A stretch of 64,000 nucleotides of DNA from a virus: IMG/VR virus record IMGVR_UViG_3300037189_020049, positions 43,465 to 107,464 of that record. One strand, 5' to 3'. Positions within the stretch are counted from its first letter, which is position 1. Every line of letters starts with the position of its first letter. Positions 51,888 to 61,426 of the stretch are shown here, piece by piece. Made by a program: the position numbers and the translations under genes. The notes beneath the pieces were generated by a model that worked only from the letters and a program-made list of their open reading frames with translations, searched no databases and was not told the origin of the DNA.

Positions 51888-54800
51888 ATGGCAACAAGAG
51901 TAACAGGTACCAAAACAGTAACTAGAACAGGACCCAGTACAATATCTGCTCCTACTACTAGCATTAGTTTAGATGCGCCGACCGTTTATATAACCGGTGG
52001 TATAAGCATTACCGATGTTACTACTATCACTAATAAATTAGTTTTATCAACAGTAACAAATACTTCTTTATTAGCAAACGAAACTGTTTATTTTAATATT
52101 GACCAAACGGCAAATGTCACTAATCCGTTAAATCAATTATATACTGCTACGAATATATACGGAACATTTACTCAAAGAATCGTAGGTGCAGTATATGTAC
52201 CAGGTGGAGTTGGCATCGAAAAAGACTTAAATGTCGGCGGATTCATTTATGGTAGAGTTGCAGAAGCCAATACCAGTGTTAGTATTATAGTTACATCGAC
52301 TAACGAAAATAACACATTCTATCCTTTATTTTCTAGAACATCCTCTGGTATAGGAGAAGTGTATACAGATATAACGGGAGAAAGAAACGGATTAACATAC
52401 AACCCGTCAACTGGTAAATTAATTATAGATCGGATTCATGTTGCATCAACCGAAAGTTCGATAAGTCCCATAACCGGAGCATTCACTGTTTCGGGCGGTG
52501 TCGGTATCCTGGGCGATGTAAACTTAGGAAAAAATTTAACAGTTAATGGAGATATCACTCCTGCACAAAACTTAATTCATAGTATCGGCACAACATCTAG
52601 TCAATGGTATGAAGGTTTCTTACAAAACATTTATACAAATGTAATTGCTTCAACTACCGGAAGTATCGAAATTAGACCAGATGCAGAACTTACCGACATA
52701 TATGGTAATATTCGTGTACGCGGTGATAAACCACTCGGAACTGCACCTGTTGTTACCAATACTTTATATGTTACTGTTGATGGTAATGACACTAATGATG
52801 GTAGAGCACAAGATGCAAGTCGAGCATGTAGAACAATTGGCGGAGCATTAAACAGTCCGTATTATCAACCAGGTACTCAAATACTAGTAAGTCCAGGAAG
52901 ATATTTAGAAAATAATCCACTAAGACTAAAACCATATACCAGTATTAGGGGTTCTGATATCAGAACTACTTTTGTTGAACCAATTAATAAAACTCAAGAC
53001 CTATTCCATTTAGAAAGCGGATGTTATTTAAATTATATGACTTTCTTAAATGGCCGTTCAGGATTATTAGAAGGTCCTTATGCTGCTGGATACAATAGAG
53101 GAGCATATTGCACGGCATTTCCGCCCCTAGAAGGCAATGAAAGAATTGATTTATTCCACTCTCCGTACGTACAAAACTGTACTAATCAAAGCGGACCTTG
53201 GCTGAAAGATGGCTCATTATACCAGCCTAATCAAACTGTTCAAATTCCTGAAGCAGTCGGTACAGGGACGTGGGTAAAGAATACAACAACGTTAATTGTA
53301 TATGTAAGCACAGGTACTATCAAACAAGGTATGAGCATTAACTCTGGTCAACAAAATCCAGGATTTTTCAACGCAAGAACCTTGATATTAGCAAATAAAT
53401 CATTCTTACAAGAACAGGTTATAAACTATATTTCTAATCAAATTACTACTAATGTTGGAAACTCATCGAGCATTTGGTGGAATACATTAACCAATACTTC
53501 ATTCAGTTACAATGAAGAAAAATGCAGACGAGATGTTGGTATATTAGTTGAAAATGTAGCATACGATGCTGCATTTGGAGGTAATCAAAAAGCTCGCGAA
53601 AGTGGATTAGCATATTATAACGGTGTTGTAAGTTTGATTGCCGGTCAAGAAAAGCAAACAACCTCAGCTATTAACTATCTTAATACACTAACACAGTTAG
53701 TGATTGTTAATGCCACATGTCCTGTGATAGGAAGCAATATAGATCCTCAGATTAAAAATACAGCATTAACGAAAGGAAATATTGCTTCTCAATCAATCAA
53801 TAATTTATTTGGAATAATTACCAAAATTATAAATCAAGGACCTAGTGCCGCACCTGATTTATATTCGAGCCCAGGTCCAGATGCTGCATTTGTAAGTGCA
53901 GAAATATTAATGCAAACAAATAGAAAATTCATACAAGAAGATACTATTAATTACATTAATAAAAATTTAATCGGAGCTACATTCCCATATAGTGAAATAA
54001 AATGTAGAAGAGATACAGGATTAATTATTGATTCTATAGCATTTGATATGCTATACCCTACAACGAATTACAGTCAATCAACCTTTGCAGGTCTTCAATA
54101 TTGGAAACAAAAAGACCTTGTGCCTACGATTACAGATGAAATAACTACTACAACATTAGCTATCTCATACTTAAAAGAATTAGCAGGTAAAGTAATATTG
54201 AACCTTACACCTAACGATGATTTGATTCCTCGTTACCAAACTGTGATCGCTCAAAATACTACTACATACCAAGCAGCTACTTCAGATGAAGTTAATATTA
54301 TCTATGAAAGATTTGATGAAATATTAGAAATATTGAGAGGTACAACAACCGGCTGGACCGATAGAATTGTACCGAACGGAAAGAAAAGTAATTTCCTTGC
54401 CGTGGCAAATGCAACATATAATTTATTAACAAATACAAATTATATGGCCCACGAAGTAACAGCATACATTAACTATGTTACTTCCGGAACAGGATTTGTT
54501 TATAATACTTCTACTTGCAGACGAGATATTGGATATATTGTAAACGCTGTGGCATTTGACTTATTACACAGTGGAAACCGACAATCTGTTCAAAATGGCT
54601 TATATTATTATGGATTTAGTGTAACTACCTCATCAGTTGAAGCACAACAATCTCAAACCGTTGCAGCATTTAACTATCTGTCTTCGTTAACTAACAAGGT
54701 TATTCAAAATATTCCTGTTGTTGCTAAACAAGATAAAGTACCTCAGGTATTTACTTCGGTCACTGCAACTAATTCACAAGGCACCACATTAAATTCCGCG

Positions 54801-57326
54801 ATAGGAATTATTACAGGTATTATTACTGGAACTTCAACCGTAGCGTTACCTCCACAAACTATAGGATTTACTGCAAGCTCTGTAGTCGATGTTATTGAAG
54901 CTTTTGATAATTTGTATGCTAATAAAAACTTCTTAATAGAAGAAGTTATTACGTATATCGACCAAACATATAATCCTACAGCATTCAATTATGATGAGGC
55001 AAAATGTTATAGAGACGTGGGGCTATTAATTGATGCAGTTAGCCAAGACATCTTATTAGGCGGAAATCAAAAAAGTATTGAAGCAGGGCAAGCATATTGG
55101 AGTGCTGGATATAATTACATAGCAGGCCAGGAAACAACTACGACTATGGCAATTAACTATGTGTCGTATCTATCTACTATGACAGCCGCTAATAAAGTAG
55201 TAACACCTCAGACAAATACAGATGTTACTCAAGTTATTAATTCATTCTTTGAGTATGGTTGGGAATATGGACCGCAAGAAGCTATAAAACGTAACTACAA
55301 TATCATTACTGATATTATAAAAAATGGCCCTAATTATGCTCCACCTGTTTATGCAGGCGGTGGATTGTTTGCATTAACTGGATTAAATGGATCTGATGTT
55401 ATTATATCTCCAAAAGTAACTGCGGTATATACTGCATCGGGAGGAACTTTCTTAATTGGCTTGAATACTTCTACCGTAGGGTTTGGTATTAATTCGACTT
55501 TGTATTTTGGTAATACCACAGTATTTCCTTATACCGATAAAGAAGTAGAAGATTTAAGCTATGAACTTACTGGTAACACTAGCACATGGAATTCTCGTAA
55601 GACAGATCCAATTGGATCTATGGGCGGCAGTTTAGTCGATGGTGGTGTAATTAGTGCAAGAAGCCCGATTCAATCATTTGTATATGATGCGTTTACACAA
55701 GTCAATCAAGGCGGTAGAGGAGTTCATATAACTAATGACGGCTATGCCCAGTTAGTCTCAGTGTTTACTATATTCTGCTCAGTTGGCGTTCAAGTTGATA
55801 ACGGTGGTATTGCATCTATCGTTAATAGTAACGCAAACTTTGGTGATATTTGCTTGTTAGCAAAAGGATTTGGAAAGCGTAAATTTAGCGGAACAATTTA
55901 TAATCCTTCATTCAAAGCATTTAATCGTGACACGGGAGCAAGAGATCCTTCGTTTGACCAATATTTCCCAGACGGATTCTGGCCAAAAGCAGCCAGAGTT
56001 GAAGTATTTGTTCCAGACATCGATGATAGACCACATATATCATTAATCATGGAAATCGAACCTCCGGAAGGGCATATCAATGAACAATTATTACCAGGAT
56101 TCTTAAATGCCATACCAAATAAAGCAATATTGAATACTGGATCGATTGTAATATCCGATATTGATACTGATGGTATAGCAATTGGAAATAGTTTATATAT
56201 TAGAGATATAAACAATAATAGAAATTATGTTGCAACAGGTACTGTTGTAACTGATATTGGTTACAGAAGCGTTGTATTAAACAAGGCATTAATCAACGGT
56301 GGCGGTGATGTCAATAACGACAATTTCTTTAATTTATATTTCTGTGGTAATGCTTATTACACCGTATTAGGAAGCACTGTAGCCGAAAATCCAAAAACAA
56401 ATGGTATTAATTTATTATCGACTAGTTCTACAGGCTTGGCCCACGATCAAGTTCAACCACATGCCAATGCTATACGATTTTTAAATAGTTTAACTCTACG
56501 AGTTATTAGCAATCAAGCAATAACTTCGTTACAAACAGGTACAACGTATACACCGGATCCTTTAGTCACAGGAGGAGCACAAGCTTCTACATTTATTAAT
56601 TTAAGATTCAATGAAATTTTATCTATCTTAACTGCAACAAATGTTACAGCAGCCGAAGCAATTATTCCTGAAAGATTAAGAAATAAAACCGGTACCGCAC
56701 CATTGGGTGCAAGTAGTGCAATTAATTTAATTAACAGAAATATCGAATTCTTAGCCGATGAAGTATCTGCATATACAACAAGCACATATGCAGGATCTAT
56801 ATTCTCAGGTATAAGTCAAGCTACTTACAACATGATTGTTGAGAAATGTCAACGTGACGTTAAGTTAATATTGAGAAGAATAATATATGATTTAGAATCG
56901 GGTGGACGATACAATTCTGTAATGACTGGATTAAGTTACTGGTCTAGAAATGGAACTCATTTTATTGTACAAATGGCCGAAAATGTACGCAGAACTGATC
57001 TATTTCCAGACGGATCAACCGTTAATTTCTATCAAAGAAGTTACATGAGTGCTTCTGGTTATGTATTTGAATATGTGGGTGCAGGTACTAATTATGGGTC
57101 ATTACCTCAAGTAGGAAGAGCAGACCCAGTACAAGGAAAAGAAACGGTTCAACTCAGTGGCGGCAAAGTATTCTTTACTAGTACTGATCAAAACGGCGAT
57201 TTTAGAATTGGTCCAGGGTTAGTTATTAGCCAAGCAACTGGAGTGTTGAGCGGAAGAACATTTACTAAGTCATTGTTTGCTAATATGACACCATTTATTT
57301 TAGCAATCGAAGGCGGAGGAATATAA
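51888..57326 (+). CDS. Giant fibre/structural protein with beta-helix and KCRRDVG repeats, 1812 aa
   Basis: N-terminus ~1-290 has fibre modules (GGVGIEKDLNVGGFIYG, FTVSGGVGILGDVNLG). Residues ~290-400 are pectin-lyase-like (YVTVDGNDTNDGRAQDASRA, GTQILVSPGRYLENNP, SGCYLNYMTFLNG). Five diverged repeats follow with a KCxRDVGxxxxxxxYD core: about residues 545, 705, 877, 1039 and 1653, each with GGN or SG..Q and a Tyr-rich turn (KARESGLAYYNG). The C-terminus is typical (FFTSTDQNGDFRIGPGLVIS). Probably a long tail fibre or a baseplate-to-fibre protein binding host sugars. No catalytic site recognised. Confidence 0.75.
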   Translation: MATRVTGTKTVTRTGPSTISAPTTSISLDAPTVYITGGISITDVTTITNKLVLSTVTNTSLLANETVYFNIDQTANVTNPLNQLYTATNIYGTFTQRIVGAVYVPGGVGIEKDLNVGGFIYGRVAEANTSVSIIVTSTNENNTFYPLFSRTSSGIGEVYTDITGERNGLTYNPSTGKLIIDRIHVASTESSISPITGAFTVSGGVGILGDVNLGKNLTVNGDITPAQNLIHSIGTTSSQWYEGFLQNIYTNVIASTTGSIEIRPDAELTDIYGNIRVRGDKPLGTAPVVTNTLYVTVDGNDTNDGRAQDASRACRTIGGALNSPYYQPGTQILVSPGRYLENNPLRLKPYTSIRGSDIRTTFVEPINKTQDLFHLESGCYLNYMTFLNGRSGLLEGPYAAGYNRGAYCTAFPPLEGNERIDLFHSPYVQNCTNQSGPWLKDGSLYQPNQTVQIPEAVGTGTWVKNTTTLIVYVSTGTIKQGMSINSGQQNPGFFNARTLILANKSFLQEQVINYISNQITTNVGNSSSIWWNTLTNTSFSYNEEKCRRDVGILVENVAYDAAFGGNQKARESGLAYYNGVVSLIAGQEKQTTSAINYLNTLTQLVIVNATCPVIGSNIDPQIKNTALTKGNIASQSINNLFGIITKIINQGPSAAPDLYSSPGPDAAFVSAEILMQTNRKFIQEDTINYINKNLIGATFPYSEIKCRRDTGLIIDSIAFDMLYPTTNYSQSTFAGLQYWKQKDLVPTITDEITTTTLAISYLKELAGKVILNLTPNDDLIPRYQTVIAQNTTTYQAATSDEVNIIYERFDEILEILRGTTTGWTDRIVPNGKKSNFLAVANATYNLLTNTNYMAHEVTAYINYVTSGTGFVYNTSTCRRDIGYIVNAVAFDLLHSGNRQSVQNGLYYYGFSVTTSSVEAQQSQTVAAFNYLSSLTNKVIQNIPVVAKQDKVPQVFTSVTATNSQGTTLNSAIGIITGIITGTSTVALPPQTIGFTASSVVDVIEAFDNLYANKNFLIEEVITYIDQTYNPTAFNYDEAKCYRDVGLLIDAVSQDILLGGNQKSIEAGQAYWSAGYNYIAGQETTTTMAINYVSYLSTMTAANKVVTPQTNTDVTQVINSFFEYGWEYGPQEAIKRNYNIITDIIKNGPNYAPPVYAGGGLFALTGLNGSDVIISPKVTAVYTASGGTFLIGLNTSTVGFGINSTLYFGNTTVFPYTDKEVEDLSYELTGNTSTWNSRKTDPIGSMGGSLVDGGVISARSPIQSFVYDAFTQVNQGGRGVHITNDGYAQLVSVFTIFCSVGVQVDNGGIASIVNSNANFGDICLLAKGFGKRKFSGTIYNPSFKAFNRDTGARDPSFDQYFPDGFWPKAARVEVFVPDIDDRPHISLIMEIEPPEGHINEQLLPGFLNAIPNKAILNTGSIVISDIDTDGIAIGNSLYIRDINNNRNYVATGTVVTDIGYRSVVLNKALINGGGDVNNDNFFNLYFCGNAYYTVLGSTVAENPKTNGINLLSTSSTGLAHDQVQPHANAIRFLNSLTLRVISNQAITSLQTGTTYTPDPLVTGGAQASTFINLRFNEILSILTATNVTAAEAIIPERLRNKTGTAPLGASSAINLINRNIEFLADEVSAYTTSTYAGSIFSGISQATYNMIVEKCQRDVKLILRRIIYDLESGGRYNSVMTGLSYWSRNGTHFIVQMAENVRRTDLFPDGSTVNFYQRSYMSASGYVFEYVGAGTNYGSLPQVGRADPVQGKETVQLSGGKVFFTSTDQNGDFRIGPGLVISQATGVLSGRTFTKSLFANMTPFILAIEGGGI

Positions 57327-57337
57327 AGGAATAATAT

Positions 57338-57721
57338 ATGGCATTGATACCATTAAACACATTTAAAACTAAAACAGCAATATTAACAAATGTTAGTACC
57401 GCAACGGTATATACAGCACCCGTTGGAGTTACTTCTATTATATTAATGGCACAAATTTCTAATTTAACTTCCTCTACCCAACAAGCGACAGTAAGTCATT
57501 ATAGAAATTTACCAGTGCTCGCCGATGCCCAAGGTTTAGGTGGACAGGCGGCAAATACTATTTCCCCTTTAGTTAAAGATTTTGAAATACCAGGAAAAGA
57601 TTCTGCAAGTGTTTTGACTGGAAAATTAATTATTGAAAGTTTAGATAGTGTCAGGGCATCATCATTAAATTCAGGAACATGTCAATTAGTATTAAGTATA
57701 CTTGAAACAGCTAACGACTAA
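57338..57721 (+). CDS. Small virion structural protein, 127 aa
   Basis: MALIPLNTFKTKTAILTNVS, TAPVGVTSIILMAQISNLTS, GKLIIESLDSVRASSLNSG and a final LVLSILETAND. Beta-sandwich-like; typical of small structural proteins next to fibres in aquatic T4-like phages. RBS AAGGAATAATAT precedes ATG by ~9 nt. Short gaps on both sides put it in the fibre operon. Confidence 0.65.
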   Translation: MALIPLNTFKTKTAILTNVSTATVYTAPVGVTSIILMAQISNLTSSTQQATVSHYRNLPVLADAQGLGGQAANTISPLVKDFEIPGKDSASVLTGKLIIESLDSVRASSLNSGTCQLVLSILETAND

Positions 57722-57735
57722 AATAGAGATTTATT

Positions 57736-59811
57736 ATGACTAGATTATTAAGTGGATCAACAATTAGACGAGGCGGTAGTGGGGAATTTATTGACCTCGC
57801 GGGCGCACAGCCCCAACTCCCGCCGACGGATACAACTGCAACAGGTTTTACTTTAATTACCGATTCGCTATTAAGAACAACATATAAATCAAGTCTTGGA
57901 TTTATTGAATTTACTTCTGCTACTATGTTTAGCAGTTTACCTTTGGGTACTATCAGAATAAGATCTACAGGCTCGACCTTCTTATCTATAAGTACAACAA
58001 CTGGTAATTTAGTAGTAGACGGTGGTATCGGTGTCGGCGGCAATATGAATATTGCTCGAGATATTGTAGTAAACGGTTTGACCATAGGAAAAGGATTTGA
58101 AGGCATCAATAACATTGTTATTAAAGGTGTCGCCCAACCTCAAACGACAACTGATAATGATGGTCAAGCAAGCATTGCAATAGGTTATGATGCATTACAG
58201 GGCCTTACTACTTCATATAAAAATATTGCAATAGGAAGATATGCATTAAGTTCGGGTACTAACTTATCGAATAATATAGCGATAGGCGATAGTGCTTTAA
58301 GAAATATCGGAGTTATAAATGCATTACCATTAATTAATGTAAATGGAGCTTCTAACACCAACCCTGTAGTAATAACAACCCCGTCCGCACATAATTTAAA
58401 TTCCGGAACTAATGTTAGTTTTAGTAATATGATAGGTATGACCGAACTTAACGGACAAACTTTTTATATTAGCAAACTATCGAATAATACGTTATCGTTG
58501 TATTATGATAATATTTTATCTAATCCAGTTAATGGGACATTGTTTGACACTTATTTAGGCGGAGGTACGTTAGATCGAATCTTATTAAAAAATAATAATA
58601 TTGCAATAGGTACAGATTCTGGTAAAAATTTATTTGACGGCGAAAAGAATTTCTTTTTTGGCGATGGTGTTGGTACTAATTTAACAACTGGATCTAATAA
58701 CTTTTTTATAGGTCATGATGTTGGTAATAATTTTATCTACGGAAATAATAATATTGCATTAGGCGGTGATAACTTAGTCAACGGATTAGATAATCAAGTT
58801 AACATCGGTAGTGTGTTTTATTATAATGGGTTAGGTGATTTACAATTAAATTCTGACACAGAAGTGGGATTAGGGACCACAGCAACAATAACACCGGCAA
58901 ATGCAATTGTTAGTACAAGTACATTTACCGGAGGTTTAGTAGTTATCGGTGGTTTGGTAGTTACTGAAAATTCGGTTCTTAATAAAGACATTAGAATATT
59001 ATCATCGACACTGGCATCATCAACTGTTACCGGCGCATTAGTAATCGGCGGCGGAGTTGGTATAGGTGGTAATTTATATGTTGGTAATCAATTAAATGTA
59101 ACTGGTAATGGCAGTGTAACACTGAATCCTCAAAATGCAAGTGTAGCAATTCAACCAACAGGCGTAGGAACAGTAGCAATACAACCAGTAAATGTTCCAG
59201 GTACACTAGATAATGTTGATATTGGTAATCTAGTACCAAGACTTGGAACATTTATAATTTTAACCGCAACAACAAAAGTTAATGTATTGGGACAAGAAAA
59301 TGCCGTAAGTACATCATCGGGTGCAGTAGTTGTACGCGGCGGAGTCGGTATTGGTAAAGATTTATGGGTAGGTGGAAAAATATATGGTCCAAATGTCGGC
59401 GGTCTAGACGGCCAACAGCTATATATTAATACAGCAACTGCCGGAACATATTATTTTGGTCTGACACAATCAATCGGGACTTTTTCAAACTTTAGCAGTA
59501 CCAGTACAATAACTTTTGATAATTCCTTAGGAAAATTAAATGTTTCGAGTACATTATCGAGTACGGTAACAAACAGTCAACAAGCAGTAGTAATCGGCGG
59601 AGGTGCTTATATCGATAAAGGAATCTACAGTTCAACATCTGGAAATTCATTTGAAAATAACTTAGTATACAGTCCAAGAGTTACTATTAGTACAACAACT
59701 CCATTAACTCCTCGCGTCGGAGATTTTTGGATAGATCCAACTTATGGTGTTGAGCTACAATACGTTCAAGATGGAGCAAATAGATTTTGGGTACAATTTA
59801 CAGGATTATAA
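57736..59811 (+). CDS. Tail fibre protein with repeated GGVGIGG modules, 691 aa
   Basis: Contains the fibre module (LVVDGGIGVGGNMNIARDIV, ALVIGGGVGIGGNLYVGNQL, VVRGGVGIGKDLWVGGKIYG) several times. A section (~135-220) has NIAIGRYALSSGTNLSNNIA-type repeats like those in the last fibre gene, and the C-terminus is RVGDFWIDPTYGVELQYVQD. Likely an elongated trimeric fibre of short triple-beta-helix segments. Shares modules with the genes at 51888, 59823 and 61427. Confidence 0.75.
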   Translation: MTRLLSGSTIRRGGSGEFIDLAGAQPQLPPTDTTATGFTLITDSLLRTTYKSSLGFIEFTSATMFSSLPLGTIRIRSTGSTFLSISTTTGNLVVDGGIGVGGNMNIARDIVVNGLTIGKGFEGINNIVIKGVAQPQTTTDNDGQASIAIGYDALQGLTTSYKNIAIGRYALSSGTNLSNNIAIGDSALRNIGVINALPLINVNGASNTNPVVITTPSAHNLNSGTNVSFSNMIGMTELNGQTFYISKLSNNTLSLYYDNILSNPVNGTLFDTYLGGGTLDRILLKNNNIAIGTDSGKNLFDGEKNFFFGDGVGTNLTTGSNNFFIGHDVGNNFIYGNNNIALGGDNLVNGLDNQVNIGSVFYYNGLGDLQLNSDTEVGLGTTATITPANAIVSTSTFTGGLVVIGGLVVTENSVLNKDIRILSSTLASSTVTGALVIGGGVGIGGNLYVGNQLNVTGNGSVTLNPQNASVAIQPTGVGTVAIQPVNVPGTLDNVDIGNLVPRLGTFIILTATTKVNVLGQENAVSTSSGAVVVRGGVGIGKDLWVGGKIYGPNVGGLDGQQLYINTATAGTYYFGLTQSIGTFSNFSSTSTITFDNSLGKLNVSSTLSSTVTNSQQAVVIGGGAYIDKGIYSSTSGNSFENNLVYSPRVTISTTTPLTPRVGDFWIDPTYGVELQYVQDGANRFWVQFTGL

Positions 59812-59822
59812 AGAGATAAATT

Positions 59823-61364
59823 ATGTCATCATTAAACTTCCCATCAAACCCAACAATTGGACAGATACATACTATAGGCAATAATTCTTGGCAATGGACT
59901 GGATCCTCATGGATAAAAATTGAGCCTTTAGTTAATACATTTAATAGAGTTATTGTAACATCCTCGACGCAAGCAACATCGACAACTACCGGCGCATTAA
60001 TTGTTACAGGCGGTGTCGGTATAGGTGGAGATCTATATGTTGCAGGAACATTCTACGCCGGTGGCGATGCAGTATTAACGACCTCTAGTTTTGCTTATAG
60101 CGTAAACGAAGGCGTTGATATGGAAATCGGCCTGAGTTCGGCGACTGGAGCGTTGATATTTTCTAATATTTCTACATTACAAAGTGTTACAACTAGAGGT
60201 TTTACAACTTCTAATAGAATAAACATTACTAATATTACCGTTTCAACTAGTACCATGTCCGGAGCATTAGTTGTTACCGGTGGAGTTGGAATCGGTGGAA
60301 ACTTAGTTGTTCAAAATAATATAAGCGGTGGTACTTTAACTGGCAGAAACTTAACTCAGGGTAGAATAGTTTTTGTAGGAACAAATAGTCAATTAACTGA
60401 TGCAAGTAATTTAACTTATAATGATCTTATAAATGTTATATCAATAGGTGCAGGCAGTTCTACCACAGCAACTAATATAGCTGGCGGCGGCCCTGGTACA
60501 ATACCATATCAGCTAGCATCGGGAATTACTAGATTTGTATCAACCGGTACTGCTGGATTTATTCTCAGTTCAAATGGAACATCGCCTCCTACCTGGATAC
60601 CAAATACTTCTTTAATGACTACTGCAACTAGTATTTTTGGAGGTACTACTGGAGCAATTTTATATCAACAAACGGCAAATTCAACCACCTTCCTAACATT
60701 AGCCGGTACCGAAAATGCCATCGTAGCAGCAGGAACTAATGCTCCAAAATATGTAACACAGATCGAAGCAAAGTCGGGAATATCAAGTGCATCTACTTCG
60801 AGCTCGCAAAGTTTGCGAGTCACAGCAGGTGGACTAGGAATAGTCGGCGATAGCTATTTTGCAAACAATTTAGGTTTAGGTGCAACGTTAACAGTTTTTG
60901 GAGCCACAGATTCGACCACTACCGCATCGGGTGCATTACAAGTTGTTGGAGGAGTAGGAATAGCGAAGAACTTAACTGTTGGTAATAGTATTACAGTCGG
61001 AAGTGTTCTTAATAGCACCGTTGTACCTGCCCTATATAGTAATAATTTTATAATGTCTAGCTATACAAGTCCGACTATTACAACGCCTGGATTAAAAACA
61101 TTAGATCAATTTGCAGAGGCGGCATATAGATCTGCAAAATACATGATTCAAGTTGTAGACGGAACAAATGTACATATTGTGGAAATTATGATAACACATA
61201 ACGCATCACACGTTTATAAAAATGAATATGGAATTATAACAACCGCCGGAGAATTAGGCACATTTAATGCAACAACAAACGGTACAACTGTTACATTAAC
61301 ATTTAATCCTACATCTCCGTCAAATATGATTATTAAACTAGTAAGATTAGGGATAACTACTTAA
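59823..61364 (+). CDS. Tail fibre protein with GGVGIGG modules, 513 aa
   Basis: Starts MSSLNFPSNPTIGQIHTIGN then NSWQWTGSSWIKIEPL, a common fibre N-terminus. It has at least three GGVGIGGDLYVAG-type modules (ALIVTGGVGIGGDLYVAG, ALVVTGGVGIGGNLVV, LQVVGGVGIAKNLTVG). The C-terminal ~120 aa (LDQFAEAAYRSAKYMIQVVD, VEIMITHNASHVYKNEYGII) form a different globular tip, common in aquatic phages. Likely host-recognition fibre; 11 nt from the preceding gene. Confidence 0.75.
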   Translation: MSSLNFPSNPTIGQIHTIGNNSWQWTGSSWIKIEPLVNTFNRVIVTSSTQATSTTTGALIVTGGVGIGGDLYVAGTFYAGGDAVLTTSSFAYSVNEGVDMEIGLSSATGALIFSNISTLQSVTTRGFTTSNRINITNITVSTSTMSGALVVTGGVGIGGNLVVQNNISGGTLTGRNLTQGRIVFVGTNSQLTDASNLTYNDLINVISIGAGSSTTATNIAGGGPGTIPYQLASGITRFVSTGTAGFILSSNGTSPPTWIPNTSLMTTATSIFGGTTGAILYQQTANSTTFLTLAGTENAIVAAGTNAPKYVTQIEAKSGISSASTSSSQSLRVTAGGLGIVGDSYFANNLGLGATLTVFGATDSTTTASGALQVVGGVGIAKNLTVGNSITVGSVLNSTVVPALYSNNFIMSSYTSPTITTPGLKTLDQFAEAAYRSAKYMIQVVDGTNVHIVEIMITHNASHVYKNEYGIITTAGELGTFNATTNGTTVTLTFNPTSPSNMIIKLVRLGITT

Positions 61365-61426
61365 CTAATAAAAACTTTATTGAATAAATAAAATATACGT
61401 CGAAAGCGGAGAGGGAAACTAACGAC

